A DNA stretch of 64,000 nt, taken from assembly GCA_016858145.1 (NCBI GenBank), contig JAEHOE010000026.1:310001-374000 (forward strand). Reading direction: 5' to 3'. The stretch is from Edaphochlamys debaryana. Lineage: Eukaryota; Chlorophyta; Chlorophyceae; Chlamydomonadales. A program made the position numbers and the translations under genes. The number at the start of each line of letters is the position of its first letter. The first letter of the stretch is position 1. This document shows, piece by piece, positions 22,757 to 34,804 of the stretch. The notes beneath the pieces were generated by a model. That model saw only the letters and a program-made list of their open reading frames with translations. It had not been told where the DNA came from and ran no database searches.

Positions 22757-25700
22757 CTACCGGTCCGCCTGCGCCGAGGCCAGGATGCGCTCCACCACGG
22801 CCGCCTCCAGCAGCGCAGGCTCTACACAACGCTCGGCGCCTGGGGGGGGGGTTGAGGGTGGGTGGGGGGTGACGGTCAGGGTTGAGAACAGGGCGTGCGG
22901 GGTTCGCGTCGCCGAGCCAGGACTGGGAGCTTAGGGAGAGCTACGGTAGCGCTGGGGTTCAAGCAGTGCGCGCACACCACATCTGCACTACTCTTCTTCC
23001 CAACCCCCCGCCCCGATCACCCGATAGCACCACGTCCTCCAGTAGCTGCTCCACCACCGCCGCCCCGTCCCCCCGCCCCCCGCCGCCCCGCAGAAGCGAG
23101 CGGCGCAGGGCGGGGCGCAGGAAGGCTACGTCCAGCTGCAGCTGCTGCAGGCCCGCGCGGCCCAGGGTCTGGGGGGGTGAGGGGAGGGAAGGTGGGAGGG
23201 AGGACGGGGTGTGCTGTCAGACGGATTGGTCGGGCGTGAGGGCGGAGGTTGGGCGCAGGCGGATGATGATTGGGGGGAGGAGGACAGGGAGTAAGAGGCC
23301 GGGCGAGTCCTCCGCCTCCGTGCAGCCCCCAGCACGACGACGCTCCCCTCACAGCTCACACCTCTCCCCCACCTCCAGGCGTATGCTCTCCAGCAGGCTC
23401 TTGAGCGCCACGGACGCCACCGCCGCCAGAATGGCCAGAGAGCTCAGCGGCACGGAGCCGGTCATGTGCACCTGGGGGGTGGGGGCGGGTCGGGCGGGGG
23501 GAGTGAGGGAGAGGACGGAAGGTATGGGGCGGGGGGGTTGAGGGGTTGAGGGGTTTGGGGGAGAGCTGAGGGCGTGGCGTCGCCTGCGCCAGAGAAGCGT
23601 AGGAGTGCGGAACGGAACCCGGTTCCGCCCGGGCTCAGCCCCCGACCACTCCGTTCACTGCGTGGTTCCCTGTGGTTCCCAGTATCCACGGCCCCACCTT
23701 TTCCCTGAACAGCTTGGCCACGTTCCGCTCCACAGCGCTGCTGTCGCCTCCGTACGCGCCCCCGCCGTAGCGCCCCCCGCCGCCGCCCGGGGCACCCGGG
23801 GGCTGGTCCTCGCCTGGGGGGAGGGGAGGGATGGGGCGTGGGAGCAGCAGGTGGGCGGGGAGGGGAAAGGTCACCAGCACACGGGTACAGGGAGGGAGAG
23901 GTGACGGGGTAGCACGACACCGAGCATCCCTCGGACTCCCAATCCCTGAATCCCGCCAAGCACGCGACCACCTCCCGCCCGCCCCACAGCGGAACCACAG
24001 CCCCGCCCCGACCGGCCTGGCCCCACCCTTGCACCCCCTACAGCCCCCGCCCCAGCCCCAACCCCAATCCCCGCCGCCCCATTCCGCCCACCCACGCACC
24101 CTTCCGCCCCGCCGCCCCCATGCCCGGCTCGTCCAGCAGCCCCGCCGCCTCCGCCTCCACCCGCCCCAGCCGCTCCAGCAGCAGGCTGCACACGGTGCGG
24201 GGCCCGCGGGGCTCCTTGCAGGTGAGCCAGGAGATGGAGGCGGTGGACCTGGGGGAGTGGGGGTGGGGGTGGGGGGAGGAGGGGAAGGGGGGGTGGGGGT
24301 GGGGGGCGGGGAGGAGGGGAAAGGGGGTGGGGGGCGGGGGGTGTTGGGCAAGGGGGGTTGGGGGTGGGGATGGGGGGAGGAGGGGGATGTGGTTTGATTT
24401 CGGCTTGCACAGGGGTGGGAGAGGCGCTATTTGCCGTCGAAGAGATCGAGACGGTGGGCCTGGTGAGGGGGGTAGGTGGGCGGTGTTGGGGGCGGCAGGG
24501 TTTGGTTCAGCGGGACCGCGTCGCCTCGGCAGCACACCGGGAAGAGTGCCGCTGGGGTGGAGGGGCGGCAGTACGAAGCCGAAACGCGCAAGCCCGGCCG
24601 CACCACTGGACCCCCCCCCCACCTGCCGCCCCCCCCCCACCTCCGGACCATGATGCTCAGCTGCCGTCCGTGCATCTCCACGTAGGCCAGGACCATGGCG
24701 GAGGAGGCGGCGGACAGCCGCCGGGCCACCTGGGGGTGGGGTGGGGGGGGCGATGAGCGTAACCCGGGTGGACCGAGTCGCGGCAACAGAGGCGGGCACG
24801 GGGCGGAGAACGTTGGAGCATTGCGAGCACCCCTCTTCCGCTGACTGCCTGCCCCCGGCCAGGGCGCCCGCCCCCCGCCCGCACCTCGCCCGGCACGAAG
24901 GACGGCGGCAGGTCGCCCCCGCCCGCGCCCCCGCTGGCGAAGGACGCGGCGATGGTCTCCATGACCCACGGGACCATGACCTGCTCCAGGAACTTGCACA
25001 GCTTGGCCAGGAGCAGGACCAGGCCTGGGGGGCCGGGGTGGGCAGGTGGGGATTGGGTGGGGGTGGGTGGTACTCCATCTTCTTACTCCTTCGGCCCGCC
25101 TCGCCTCGCTCGGATCATATCTCATGCAAACCTCCTTTGCTCCCATGCGACATCGGCACATCGCCATGCCAGTCGTATTGCGGCCGCTTGCCTCCTGGAT
25201 AAGGGTACAGCTAGTCCATCTCCAGTCTACCCCCCTCCCCCAGCACACCTGGCTTGACCAGCTCCTGGGCCGCACTGGCCCCACCGGCGCCCGGGGGCGG
25301 ACCCATGAGGTCCGTCCCGCCGCCCGCCGCCGCTGCGCCGCCGCCCGGGCCGCTGGCCTTGAGCGCCTCCCGCATCATGTCGCCGCCGTCGTACCTGCGG
25401 TTGGCGGTTAGCGGTTGACGGTTAGTGCCGCAGGGGAGCGGTTGGCGAGCGTCAGCGCGGGGGGATACGGACGCCGATGGCCCCTCTCCCAAGCGCCAAG
25501 CGCCCAGCTTCTGGGCATGCGGCGCCTTCCCCGCAACGCCCTTACCTCCGCCCTTTCAATTCCCTAAGATGGCCCCCAGCCCCGCAGGCCCCCGACCCGA
25601 CCCCACCCCATCCCCCCACGGACACCGATGGACCCTCTCCCAAGCCCCACCCCCGATCCCCCGCACCCACACCACTCCGCCCCTCTGCCAGGCCGCTGCT

Positions 25701-28700
25701 CCCACCCCCCCTCCCCCCTCACCTGAGCGCCGCCAGCTCCAGGCACGCCCCCAGCAGCCCCGTGAAGAAGCCCTGCAGCCCCCCCTGCACCAGGTCAACC
25801 CACGAGTCCCGCCACGAGGCCAGCAGGCGGGAGCCGCCCGAGGACTCGTAGCCGCGCAGGCCCTTGGGGGGGGGGGGGATGGGGGCGGGGTGATTTGCGC
25901 AGTGTTGGAGAGCGAAGGGAGAGATGCGGGTGGGGTGGGGGTGGGGTGGGTGGGTGGGTTCGGAGCTGAGTGCCCCCTGTGTTGCCAAACAAGCAGCAGT
26001 ACAACACGCACCTCCGTCCTTCCCAGCCAGCCGCCCCCCCGTAGTCGCTGGCAGGTTGCGTCCTGCTTCCCCTTGCTTGTGCGAGTGCAGCCCCTGTCTG
26101 CACTTGTTGCCCTTCGCTCTTCCCACCAAGCCGAGGTACTGCCGCTCGCCCCCTGCTTCCCGCCGTCGCCCTCGCCTGAGCCCCATCCCCCCGCCACAAC
26201 CCCCACCCCTCCCAACCCCACCTGCAGCAGCGCCGCCAGCCCCCGCTGCAGCAGCTCCACCAGGTAGTTGCTCCCCTGCCGAAGCACCGAGCCCGCGCCG
26301 CCGCCGCCGCCGCCGCCACCGGCTCCGGCTCCGCCGCCGCCGCCCGCGTCGCCGCCCTCTGCGCCCAGTGCCGTACGTACGGCAACCGCCGCGTCGATGG
26401 CGCGCTGCTTGAGCGCCGCGAAGGAGAGGGTCACGTGCTGCTGTACGGCAGCCTGCGGGGGCGGGCAGGGAAGGGGCGCAGAAGTACGGGGTTAGGGCCG
26501 AGTGATCGACTCGAGAGTGGTGCCGGAGGGCCAGTGCCTCCTGCCTCTCCTCGCTCGTCCCTCCACCTCCCTTTCAAGTGGGGCTCCGGAAACCCAGCGC
26601 AGACATCCATCCGACCCCCTGCCCCTCCCTTCTCCCCAACCTTCTCGCAGCCCCTCCCAACCGCCCCCCCCCCACGCACCTGCACCACCTCCATGGCCCG
26701 CTCCTTGAGCTGCAGCTCGGGCAGGTGCGCGGACAGCAGGCCCGCGTCGGTAGACACCGTTGACAGGGCCTGGGGGGGGGGATGTTGATAGAAGGGGATG
26801 GAAGGGGCGGTGAACGGTGGGAGAACGATAAGAGAATCGCGGGGAGCGCGACGGCTGCGGCCGGCGGCGAAGCTGACGCTGTAGAGGTTGCGGGGAGGGG
26901 CCTGCCCGCCAGCCCGCAATCCAGCCCGCCCCACACACACAGGCCTCCCGCCGCGCCTGCGTTCTCTAACAACTTACCCACACTTTCAAGCGAGCAGCCT
27001 TTCACACACTTTCCCGACATGGACCCCTATCGGACTTCTCAATGGTATATACCTCCGCAAGCTATGCTTCCCTGGCGCAGGCGACGCGATCCCGCCCAGC
27101 AACAAACACCCCTTCCCGCCAGCCCCCCCACCATCGCGATGGCCTCCGCGCCCCAGTCGCTGCCCAGGCTCATGAGCGAGGGCGCGTCCAGCGCCAGCGC
27201 CTGCCCCGCGGCGGCCTCAGCACGCGCCTCACGCAGCAGTGAGCCGCGCAGCACGCCCGCCTTGGCCGCGTCCGTGACCACGCGCCTGAGGGGACACACA
27301 CGCCGGGATTTGGGGTGGGTGGGAGCCACAGGACCGGTCATGGTCGGGTCATAGCACGGTGATGGCCTTATGGGGCATGCCCGAACTTCCCCGCTCCCGT
27401 GGTCCGCTTCCCAATAACGGCCAGGCTGGTCGGGCCCATAGCACTCCGCCTTCCTTCCCGTCAGTCTTCCAAGACTACGGGATATGGACGTGCAAGGGCT
27501 GCACGTCCGTAACCCGTAGTCTTGAAAGAAGAGAAGGGAATAGAACGAAGAACGCAAGCACCGTGTGTCCCGCCCGCCCTCGCATGCCGTCCGGTCACTG
27601 CCTCCACCGCCGCCCCGCATGCCAAGCACGAACTCCCCTTCCACTCCCCTCCCGTTTCCCTTCCCCACCCATTTCCCCCTCTCTCCCCCGCCCCCACCTG
27701 ACGATCCCAAAGTACTCTGTGAAGAGCTCCCGGGACAGCGCCACCAGCGGCTTGCGCTTGGCGGCGGCGGCCTGGGGTGCGCGGGGGGAGGGAGGGGAGG
27801 GGAGGGGGTGAGCAGATGGGATGGGCGAGTGCGGCTCACTAGCTTCAAGGGCTCCTCAACGTGTGTGGCAGGGACGGGGCGGACCGAGCTAGCACCGTGC
27901 GCCGTGCGGTGCGGAGTCGGAGGCCCCACCCTGACGGCGCAATCGGCCCCCGGTCCCCCGTTCCGCCCATGGCTCCGGTGAACACCCTTCCGCCCCTCCC
28001 CTCCCAACCCCAGATCACGCCCCGCCCCCCCCCTTGGCCGCCCACCTCGGGGCTCTCCTCGGAGCCCTCCGGCAGGAAGAAGCGCACCACGTTGACCACC
28101 GTCTCCTGAGGGGGAAGGAGAGGGGCGGGGGTGCGGAGGCGACGGCGTGAAAGTGAGAGACAGCATGGGCGCTGATGAGCGTAAAACTCTCCCATGCCCC
28201 GCGCCCCTGCCCTGTAGCCCCTCGCCCTTTCACACGCCGCCCCCAAGCCCGCCGCCCCAGGCCCGCACCTGCACTCCGTTGATAAACTTCTCGTCCAGAG
28301 CGCGCACGAACACGCGCAGGGCGGGGGGCGTGCCGTTGGCCCAGCCCCAGGACTCGGGGGCAGGCAGCTGTGGGGGGGGGTGCGGTAGGGGAGGGGCGCA
28401 GGATGCGAGGGGCGGAGGGACGTGAGGGGATGCTGTTGCCGTTCCCAGCGGCAAAGACGTGCGGTCCTTGGATACCAGAGAGAAAAAGGGGAGCGAAGCC
28501 GAGCTGAGGTGACGGAAGCGCAATGTTGCCTGCAGCCCCTGGGCCCCACCTTGCCCCACCCATGGACGACAGCGCCATCCGCACTACCCCATCCCGCCCC
28601 CGCCCCTGCCGCACCCCCCCCCGTCCCCACCTGCTGCTTGGGCGGCGGCTGCACCTGAGCCTGCCCCCCCGCCGCCGCCGCCATGGCGTCCGCCACGATG

Positions 28701-30481
28701 GCCGCCTCCTGCAGCACCCTCTTGATGCGGGACACGCGCCCGGTGAGATACTTGTCCTGGGGGGGGGGGCAGAGGAAGGACGGGGGCGCGGGGGTTGCGG
28801 GTGAGCAGGTGCTGGCAAGGCGTTGGGCTTTGCAGGGCAGGGCGCGCGGCGCGGGGGCGGGTAGCCCGTCTCTAGCCCTGTGACGCTCTTCCACTCGTGC
28901 TGCCGTGTTGGGCTTGGTAGGAAGCCCAGTGGGAGGTGGAGCGTATCGCCCGTTCGCTCAGCTGCCCCGCCCTGCCCCCCGTGCAAGGGCCCGCATCTTG
29001 CCCTGCCACCCTCCCTGCCGCCTGCGCCAGCTGCCCCGCCTGCCCCCCTTGCAAGGGCCCCCCAGGCCCCCCCCTCCACCTGCAGCGTGTCGTCCGGCTC
29101 CCCCAGCTTGCGCAGCAGCAGCACGCACTGCTCCGCGTCGTCCTTGCGCTCCGTCAGCCGCTTCTTGAGCAGCTGCGGGGGGGGGAGGGGGTGGTGGTGA
29201 TGAGGGAGCAGGCGGCGGAGGGGGCTCAGGCGCGGTGCGGCAATGCACGCAGTAGCAGGGTCTCGCAGACGTCCGGCACGGCGCGGCCCTTCAAGTTCCC
29301 CCTTAGCAACCAGTTTAGCGCCCCTCAGGTGCGTGCATCCCTGGCTTCCCAATTACGCACGCCGCACCTGCGATATCTCCTGCGCCACGAAGTCGCTCTC
29401 CAGCGCAATGACCTTGAACGTGCCCTTGCCGCCGTACTTGTGCAGCAGCGGCTGCGCCTCCGCGTACAGCCCCACCGCCGTGTCCAGCGCGTCCTCCTCC
29501 AGGGCCGCACGCATCTTGCGGGGCAGCTCGAATACGGTCTGGGTGGAAGGCAAAGGAGGGGTTAGGGAGGGGTGGAAGGGGGTTAGATGGGGGTGGGGTA
29601 TGTTTTGGAGGAAAGGAGAGAGGGACGGGGTCCTGGGGGGACGAGGAGGTGACGGAGGGCGTGGAGGGCCTCAGCGTGCAAGCGGCTAGCGAGGAAGGAA
29701 GCTGGGGCCACCACAAGGGCACAACCTCAGGGAGGAGCCTGCGGCTGCGACCCTGCCCAGGCCAGCAGCCGGGCGCCGCACCTGCAGCTTCCGCAGCAGG
29801 CGCTGCACCTTGTACAGCTGCTCCATGCTCTCCCGCCGCTGCTGCAGCTTGTTGCTCACGGACAGCGACTTCTCCGCAACAATGCCTGTGCGACATTGAG
29901 AGGCAGATGTAAGCACAGCTGATAGGGGTGCTACTGGCAGGTGCTCCCAGGGCAGTTGAGGTGTGCACACCCTGCTGGGTGCCCCCACCCCTCCCCTGGT
30001 ACCCCCAGAGACGTTGCCGTGACGCCTGGCCTCCCTAGTCGCCCCCCTTCGCTGCCCCCGAGCCCCACGCGCCTGACATGTCCTGCAAGCGCTGCATTTC
30101 GCCCTCCATATTGTCGATGCTGGACTTCATTGTTCGGATGGTGTCCGTCGCGGTGATGAACTTGTTGTAGTTCTCGTATACGAGCTGCTGCATGTCCGAG
30201 TCCAGGTTCTTAATCTCGCGGGCCATGTTGCGGTGCTCCACCATCAGCTTCTCCAGCGAGAAAATCCTCAGCACGTCTGACGTGTGCTGGTCCGCATTGA
30301 ACGTGGGCGTGTCTATCGCAGCAAATCCCCCGTGAATGTTTGGCGGTGGCCCTCGTGCAGAGGGCCCGGATTGCTGTGGTTGGGGAGCAGCTGGCCCCGA
30401 GCCTCCCGCGTCGCCATAATAGCTGGAGAGCAGCGCCTTCACGCGCTCTGAGCGCTTGGCGTAGTCCTCGCTGCCCTCCAT
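22757..30481 (-). CDS. VPS51: VPS51, GARP/EARP vesicle-tethering complex subunit
   Basis: With VPS52 and VPS53 plus VPS54 (GARP) or VPS50 (EARP) it tethers endosome-derived vesicles at the trans-Golgi or recycling endosomes. Exons (-): 30481-30073, 29885-29782, 29538-29368, 29172-29080, 28756-28631, 28367-28269, 28105-28046, 27771-27698, 27285-27132, 26769-26680, 26452-26222, 25862-25723, 25394-25249, 25024-24885, 24729-24641, 24248-24100, 23813-23698, 23471-23373, 23168-23021, 22839-22757. All joins keep frame, giving 906 residues. The Vps51 N-terminal domain is clear: RVKALLSSYYG, FNADQHTSDVLRIFSLEKLM, REIKNLDSDMQQLVYENYNK and MKSSIDNMEGEM, then coiled-coil YKVQRLLRKLQ. SFLESIRLE-type and LGRAGLQQLQLDVAFLR blocks mark the C-terminus. 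Gly/Ala-rich insertions lengthen it beyond plant homologues. Intron 1 appears to use a GC donor. Confidence 0.9.
27470..27524. repeat. 25 bp inverted repeat (hairpin) in a VPS51 intron
   Basis: The arms 27470-27494 and 27500-27524 flank a 5-base spacer. The left arm begins CAAGACTACGGG and the right arm ends CCCGTAGTCTTG. Of 25 positions, 23 pair as Watson-Crick, one is a possible G-U pair and one is a mismatch. It lies in the intron between exons 8 and 9 (27286-27697). It could be a small-RNA hairpin or a tiny insertion element; sequence alone does not decide. Confidence 0.85.
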
Positions 30482-31501
30482 CGTGCTAACTAGCGGAAAT
30501 GCTCAGGGCGCGAAGGCCATTGACTGGGTGCAGGTCTTGTCGCGAACCAGGCGGGACAGGTACGTGTGTGATGTGGACAGCGATAGGAACGCTAGATCAC
30601 TTGAAAGAGCTGGGCGGGCAGGTTATGCCCGCATGTACGGCCATATGCTGCACCATGCACGACAGCTCGCTGGGACTGAACACGCGAATCAGCAAGGGCT
30701 TTTCCTGTTTGAAAGTGCACCCATTCGGGCATCAACCCAGTCTGATGTGCGGCTTTCCCCTTGCTCACGGTCCTGTCTCCTGTGCGCAATGCGCTGCCTC
30801 TGTCTCGGGTCAGTGGCGTGACTGCTGTCTTGATGCTCCTAGGTCCTACCGGCTCTGCCCGCCGCCCTGCCTGCCCAGCATTCGGCAGAAATGCTGCCAG
30901 ATCCGCACGTCGTGCCCCCTTCCTGTCGCGTGAGCCCTCTGACAATGAGGACCCCTCCGTGACTCCCTCGGACCTGAGCGAGAGGACACTACGCCCGCTG
31001 ACCCCGCCAGCTGCACGTTGCATTGACCCCCGCTGACCCCGCCTTGCTTTAAGACCCATAATTCCCTTGTGCCCCCCGATGCCCATGCACGCTGCTGCCG
31101 GCGGCACCATTGGCTACTCGTCTGCTGCTTCCCAGGCTGCTCCCCCGCGAGCGGCACCGGGGCGACCACGCTCGCCGGGCACCGAAGGGTTATGGGGCCA
31201 CGGGGCACGGGGCCGTAAAATTGCTTTTGGGCGCAGATATCCCATTACACGCTCTCTCTGGGCGGCCGCCAACGCGCGCGCGGCCGCGGCGACCACGGGC
31301 GCCGCGCCCCTGCGCCCAGGGCGGGCAAGCGGGGCCGCCGAGGCAGCCGTGCGCCAGCGCGGTCCCGACCCCGCAAGGAGCCGGCACCGCCCCCCTGCAG
31401 CTGGCTGGCCAGTCACCCTCGGCGGGCCCTCCCAGGCGGGCCTGAGGGCCCCGAGGGAGGGCCCCTCACGCGGCAGCCTCCTCCTCCGTCAGGCATCCAC
31501 C
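30482..31501. other. intergenic: VPS51 upstream region and RPS3A 3' UTR
   Basis: VPS51 starts at 30481 and RPS3A stops at 31502, both leftward. No coding exon is recognised. A second copy of the dispersed motif (AGCTGCACGTTGCATTGACC) is at 31009-31028. Confidence 0.5.
31245..31249 (-). terminator. candidate poly(A) signal TGTAA of RPS3A
   Basis: TGTAA on the minus strand, about 255 nt beyond the RPS3A stop codon, a normal algal 3' UTR length. Confidence 0.55.
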
Positions 31502-34500
31502 TTAGGCGGTGGCCTCCTCGGCGGCGGGGGCGGCGGCGGCGGGCCGCTCGATCTTGGCGCCCACCTGCAACAACAAGCAAAGAGTGGGCCACGCAGGTCA
31601 GCATAGTGCACTTGCAAGACCCGATTCCAACCTTGAATTCTGACGCCGTCTGGCCTGCTCTGGCCCCCAGCGAAACCCCACCCCGCCCCCTCTCCAGCCC
31701 CGGCGCCCACCTCCTCCGAGTAGTCGCCGTGCACCTCCATGAGCTTGGTGATGTCGAACTTGGGCGCCTTGAGCACCTTGACCTTGCGGATGAAGGTGTT
31801 CTTGGGGGGAGGGAGCGGGCAGAGCGGGGAAGGTGAGGCGCGAGGTCCGAGGGCAGAGCCGATGCCGCGGCTTTTTTGGAGGTAGTGAGGGCCGGACTTC
31901 TGCGGCACGTCGCATCCCACTGCCGAGCGCGCGTGCATCATGTCCTGGCCGCACGCTCCCCCCGCCGCTTGAGCCTCCTCCGTTGCACCACAATGAGAGC
32001 GCGTTCCCGCATTTCCTTTCCGGCCTCGCCTTCTCGCAGCCGTGCCCAGCGCCTTGACCCTCTCCACATTCCAGCCCGCCCACATCGCCTCAATCCCGTC
32101 CAGAGCCTCACGTGCCCGACTCTGCCGATACCGTTCCCCCAGACCCAGGCCCTCAACCCCGGGCCCTCCAGCCGGCTCCTCCGCCCCCACCTGCAGGGGG
32201 TAGATGCCCTGGCACGACTTCTCGATGTCCTTGCCGATCGACTCGGGGATCAGCTTGGCCACCAGGTCCTTCAGGTCGCAGCTGGTCGCCTCGCGGGTGA
32301 TGATCTCCATCATCTTCTTGCGGATTTGGCGGATCTGGGGGAGGCGGCAGCAGGCGCACAGCAGGCTGGGTCAGGGCTGCGGCCTCCAGCCGTATCAAGG
32401 TGGTAGCCGGAAGTTTGGCTGGCTGACAGCAGAAGGTCCGGCTGGCGGACACCGATCGTTTCGCTAGTACGGCCCACGAGCTGCAGGGTCAGCTCGTCAT
32501 ACTGGTGGAGGACCGGACGGGCTTCCAAGAGATGAGCACAACCTGGGCAACTGGCTGGGAAATGCCTGGCTGGCGGCAGTCGCGGGCAGCTGCGAGCAGC
32601 AGTCCTCCACGAGCATGCGGCCCCATCTGCTGAGCTCGCGCCGGCCCCCGGCGTCGGCTGTATCATCCGCTGAAGCCGCTTCGCCAGGGTAAGGGCCAAG
32701 CTGGCGAGCAAGCCGCTAGCAGACGCCGCGGGTGCAGCTAATCCTCGGACCGGCCGCCCGGAATGCCGCTGCGAGTTCGCCAGCTGCAGCCTCCGCCAGC
32801 CCGCCGGCCCAAACGCGGCGGCGACGGCTGCGCTTGCACGCTGCGGCCGCCACACGCCGCATGGGCAGGTCCTCCACGCCACTGTTCGCCTGCTCCAATG
32901 GGCCAGCTTCGCGCAGCAGTCGCGAGGCTCCGATTCGCTCCCGGCGGCCTCCACCCCACGCCCCCAGCCCTCCAGTGCTCCTGGCTGCTCGGACGCCAAC
33001 TGACTCCGCTCCACCCCTGCGCCAGGCCTCCGCTGTGGCATCCGCCAGCGACATCCAGAGCCTGCTGCAAAGCCAGCGCCAGCTGCAAAGTCCGCGACCG
33101 CTGCAAACGCCCGCGCCCGCCGCTGATCGTAAGGTCGCCAGCGCTCCGCTCTTGGCTCCGAAGCTGCTCCACCTCTCGAGGGCCGCTGCAGCATGTGTGT
33201 AGTCAAACAAAAGCCCCCCCCGCCAGCCCTCGTGATAAACGCTTGCCCCGCCCTTGCCCGTGCTAGCCCTCGGAACCCAGTCCGCGCAGTGCCCACCTGC
33301 GCGCTCTGGGCGTAGCAGGTGCGCTTGATCTGGCCCTGGCGCTTCTTGGTGAACGAGATGCAGAAGACGCGCAGGGTGTAGCCGTCCGTGGTCTTGACGT
33401 CCACGTACGCCTCAATCAGGGTCTGCCACTTGCGGACCAGCGAGCGGAGCTTGTCCGTCGTGAAGTCCATGCCCTGCGAGCAGCCAGCGGAGAGGAGCGA
33501 CCCCGGCTGAGAACGACTGCGCGAGCGCGACGGTTGGCTAGCTACCTAGCTGATTTGGTGGCTAGATGGAGCGCTAGGCCGCGGCCGGCGGCTTGGACTG
33601 ACTGGGCCGTGGTGCGGTCCAGCCAGTCCGGGCCGTGCTGCCGTCCGCCTGGCCCTGCCAAGTCCCCTGCTGACGGCTGGGGGCTGCCGCCACGCTGCTC
33701 TGTTGGGGCAGCATGGCGCCAGCTGTGAAGAGGCCCCCCCAGGCTGGTGTCCTCCAAGGCGGCCGGCGGTTTCCCTCGCCAGCCGTGGCACGCGGGGGCT
33801 GCAGCGCCGCTGCTGCTGCGGAGCTGGTAGTTGCGCCTGAACCCGTAGCAGCTCGCGCTGCTGAGCTCACGCCAGGCGCCGCGCCAGGCTGCCAAGCTGG
33901 GCCACTCCGTTGCCCACGGAGGCCGCCGCCCGGAAGGACGCGCAAAATCCGGCCTCCGGGCTATTTTGCTCACGCCCGCAGCTTTGCTGCCTCCACACGT
34001 TCACGAAGGCTCCGAGGGCTGCGAGCCAGTGGCTCGCAGCATGGTTCGCCGGTCCAATCCAGCGATGGTCCTCAGAGCGCCGCAGCTCCTGTGCTGCTAG
34101 TCCAAGAGCAGCATCAGAGCCACACGGCATGCGCCAGCAGCTGCTCTCCAGAGAATGGCGCCAAGATGCTGCTCGCCGGCTGGCGCCGCCTTGAACACCT
34201 GCGCTGTCCCAGGCCCCGCGCATGCTTAAGCGCTCCTCGCTTACCCAGAAGTTGGTGAGGCAGTTGCGGCCCTGCACGTCCTCGACGCGGAGGCGCATCT
34301 TGCGGAAGGCATCGTCCTCGTTCTGCGCGCAGCCAAGGGCACGCCCGCTTAGCCTGCCGCCCCAAGGTGATCTGACGTTCAAGGCTATTGATTGCAGAGC
34401 AGGGAGGCATTTTCAGGGGCCGGCCGCCGCCATACCTTCTGCAGGTCGGCGAGCGAGACCTCGAACACGCGGCCCTTCAGCGCCTCAGACGCAATCTGCA

Positions 34501-34804
34501 AGGAGCGCAAGAAGCTGAGGCGGCGGCTGGGGCCAGTGCAGTTGCAAGCCAAGTCCCGCCGCCCCGATGCCGACCTTGGTGCCCTGCGTCCTGGTCACCA
34601 GGGTCTTGCCCACGTTGCGGACAGTGAAACTGGTGGGCGCCTTGATGTCATACCAGTCCTTCTTGGTGAAGGGGTCCGAGCTGCGGGGCAAGGGAGCGCG
34701 TGGGCGGGCTGCAGCCAGCGGCGGGGGCGCATGCTTGAGACTTACGCCTTCTTCTTGCCTCCCTTCTTCCCCTTGCTGATGCGCTTGTTCTTGCCGACAG
34801 CCAT
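31502..34804 (-). CDS. RPS3A: cytosolic 40S ribosomal protein eS1 (S3a)
   Basis: Structural protein of the small ribosomal subunit near the mRNA exit side. Exons (-): 34804-34746, 34680-34575, 34495-34436, 34322-34245, 33473-33297, 32334-32191, 31800-31711, 31564-31502, giving 258 residues, the usual length. The start [19 protein letters not shown] is the canonical basic N-terminus. [63 protein letters not shown] and [15 protein letters not shown] are all diagnostic. The Ala/Glu-rich tail [12 protein letters not shown] is typical of algae. Introns 4 and 5 (771 and 962 bp) are long compared with the others. No regulatory element was identified in the 5' flank. Confidence 0.97.
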
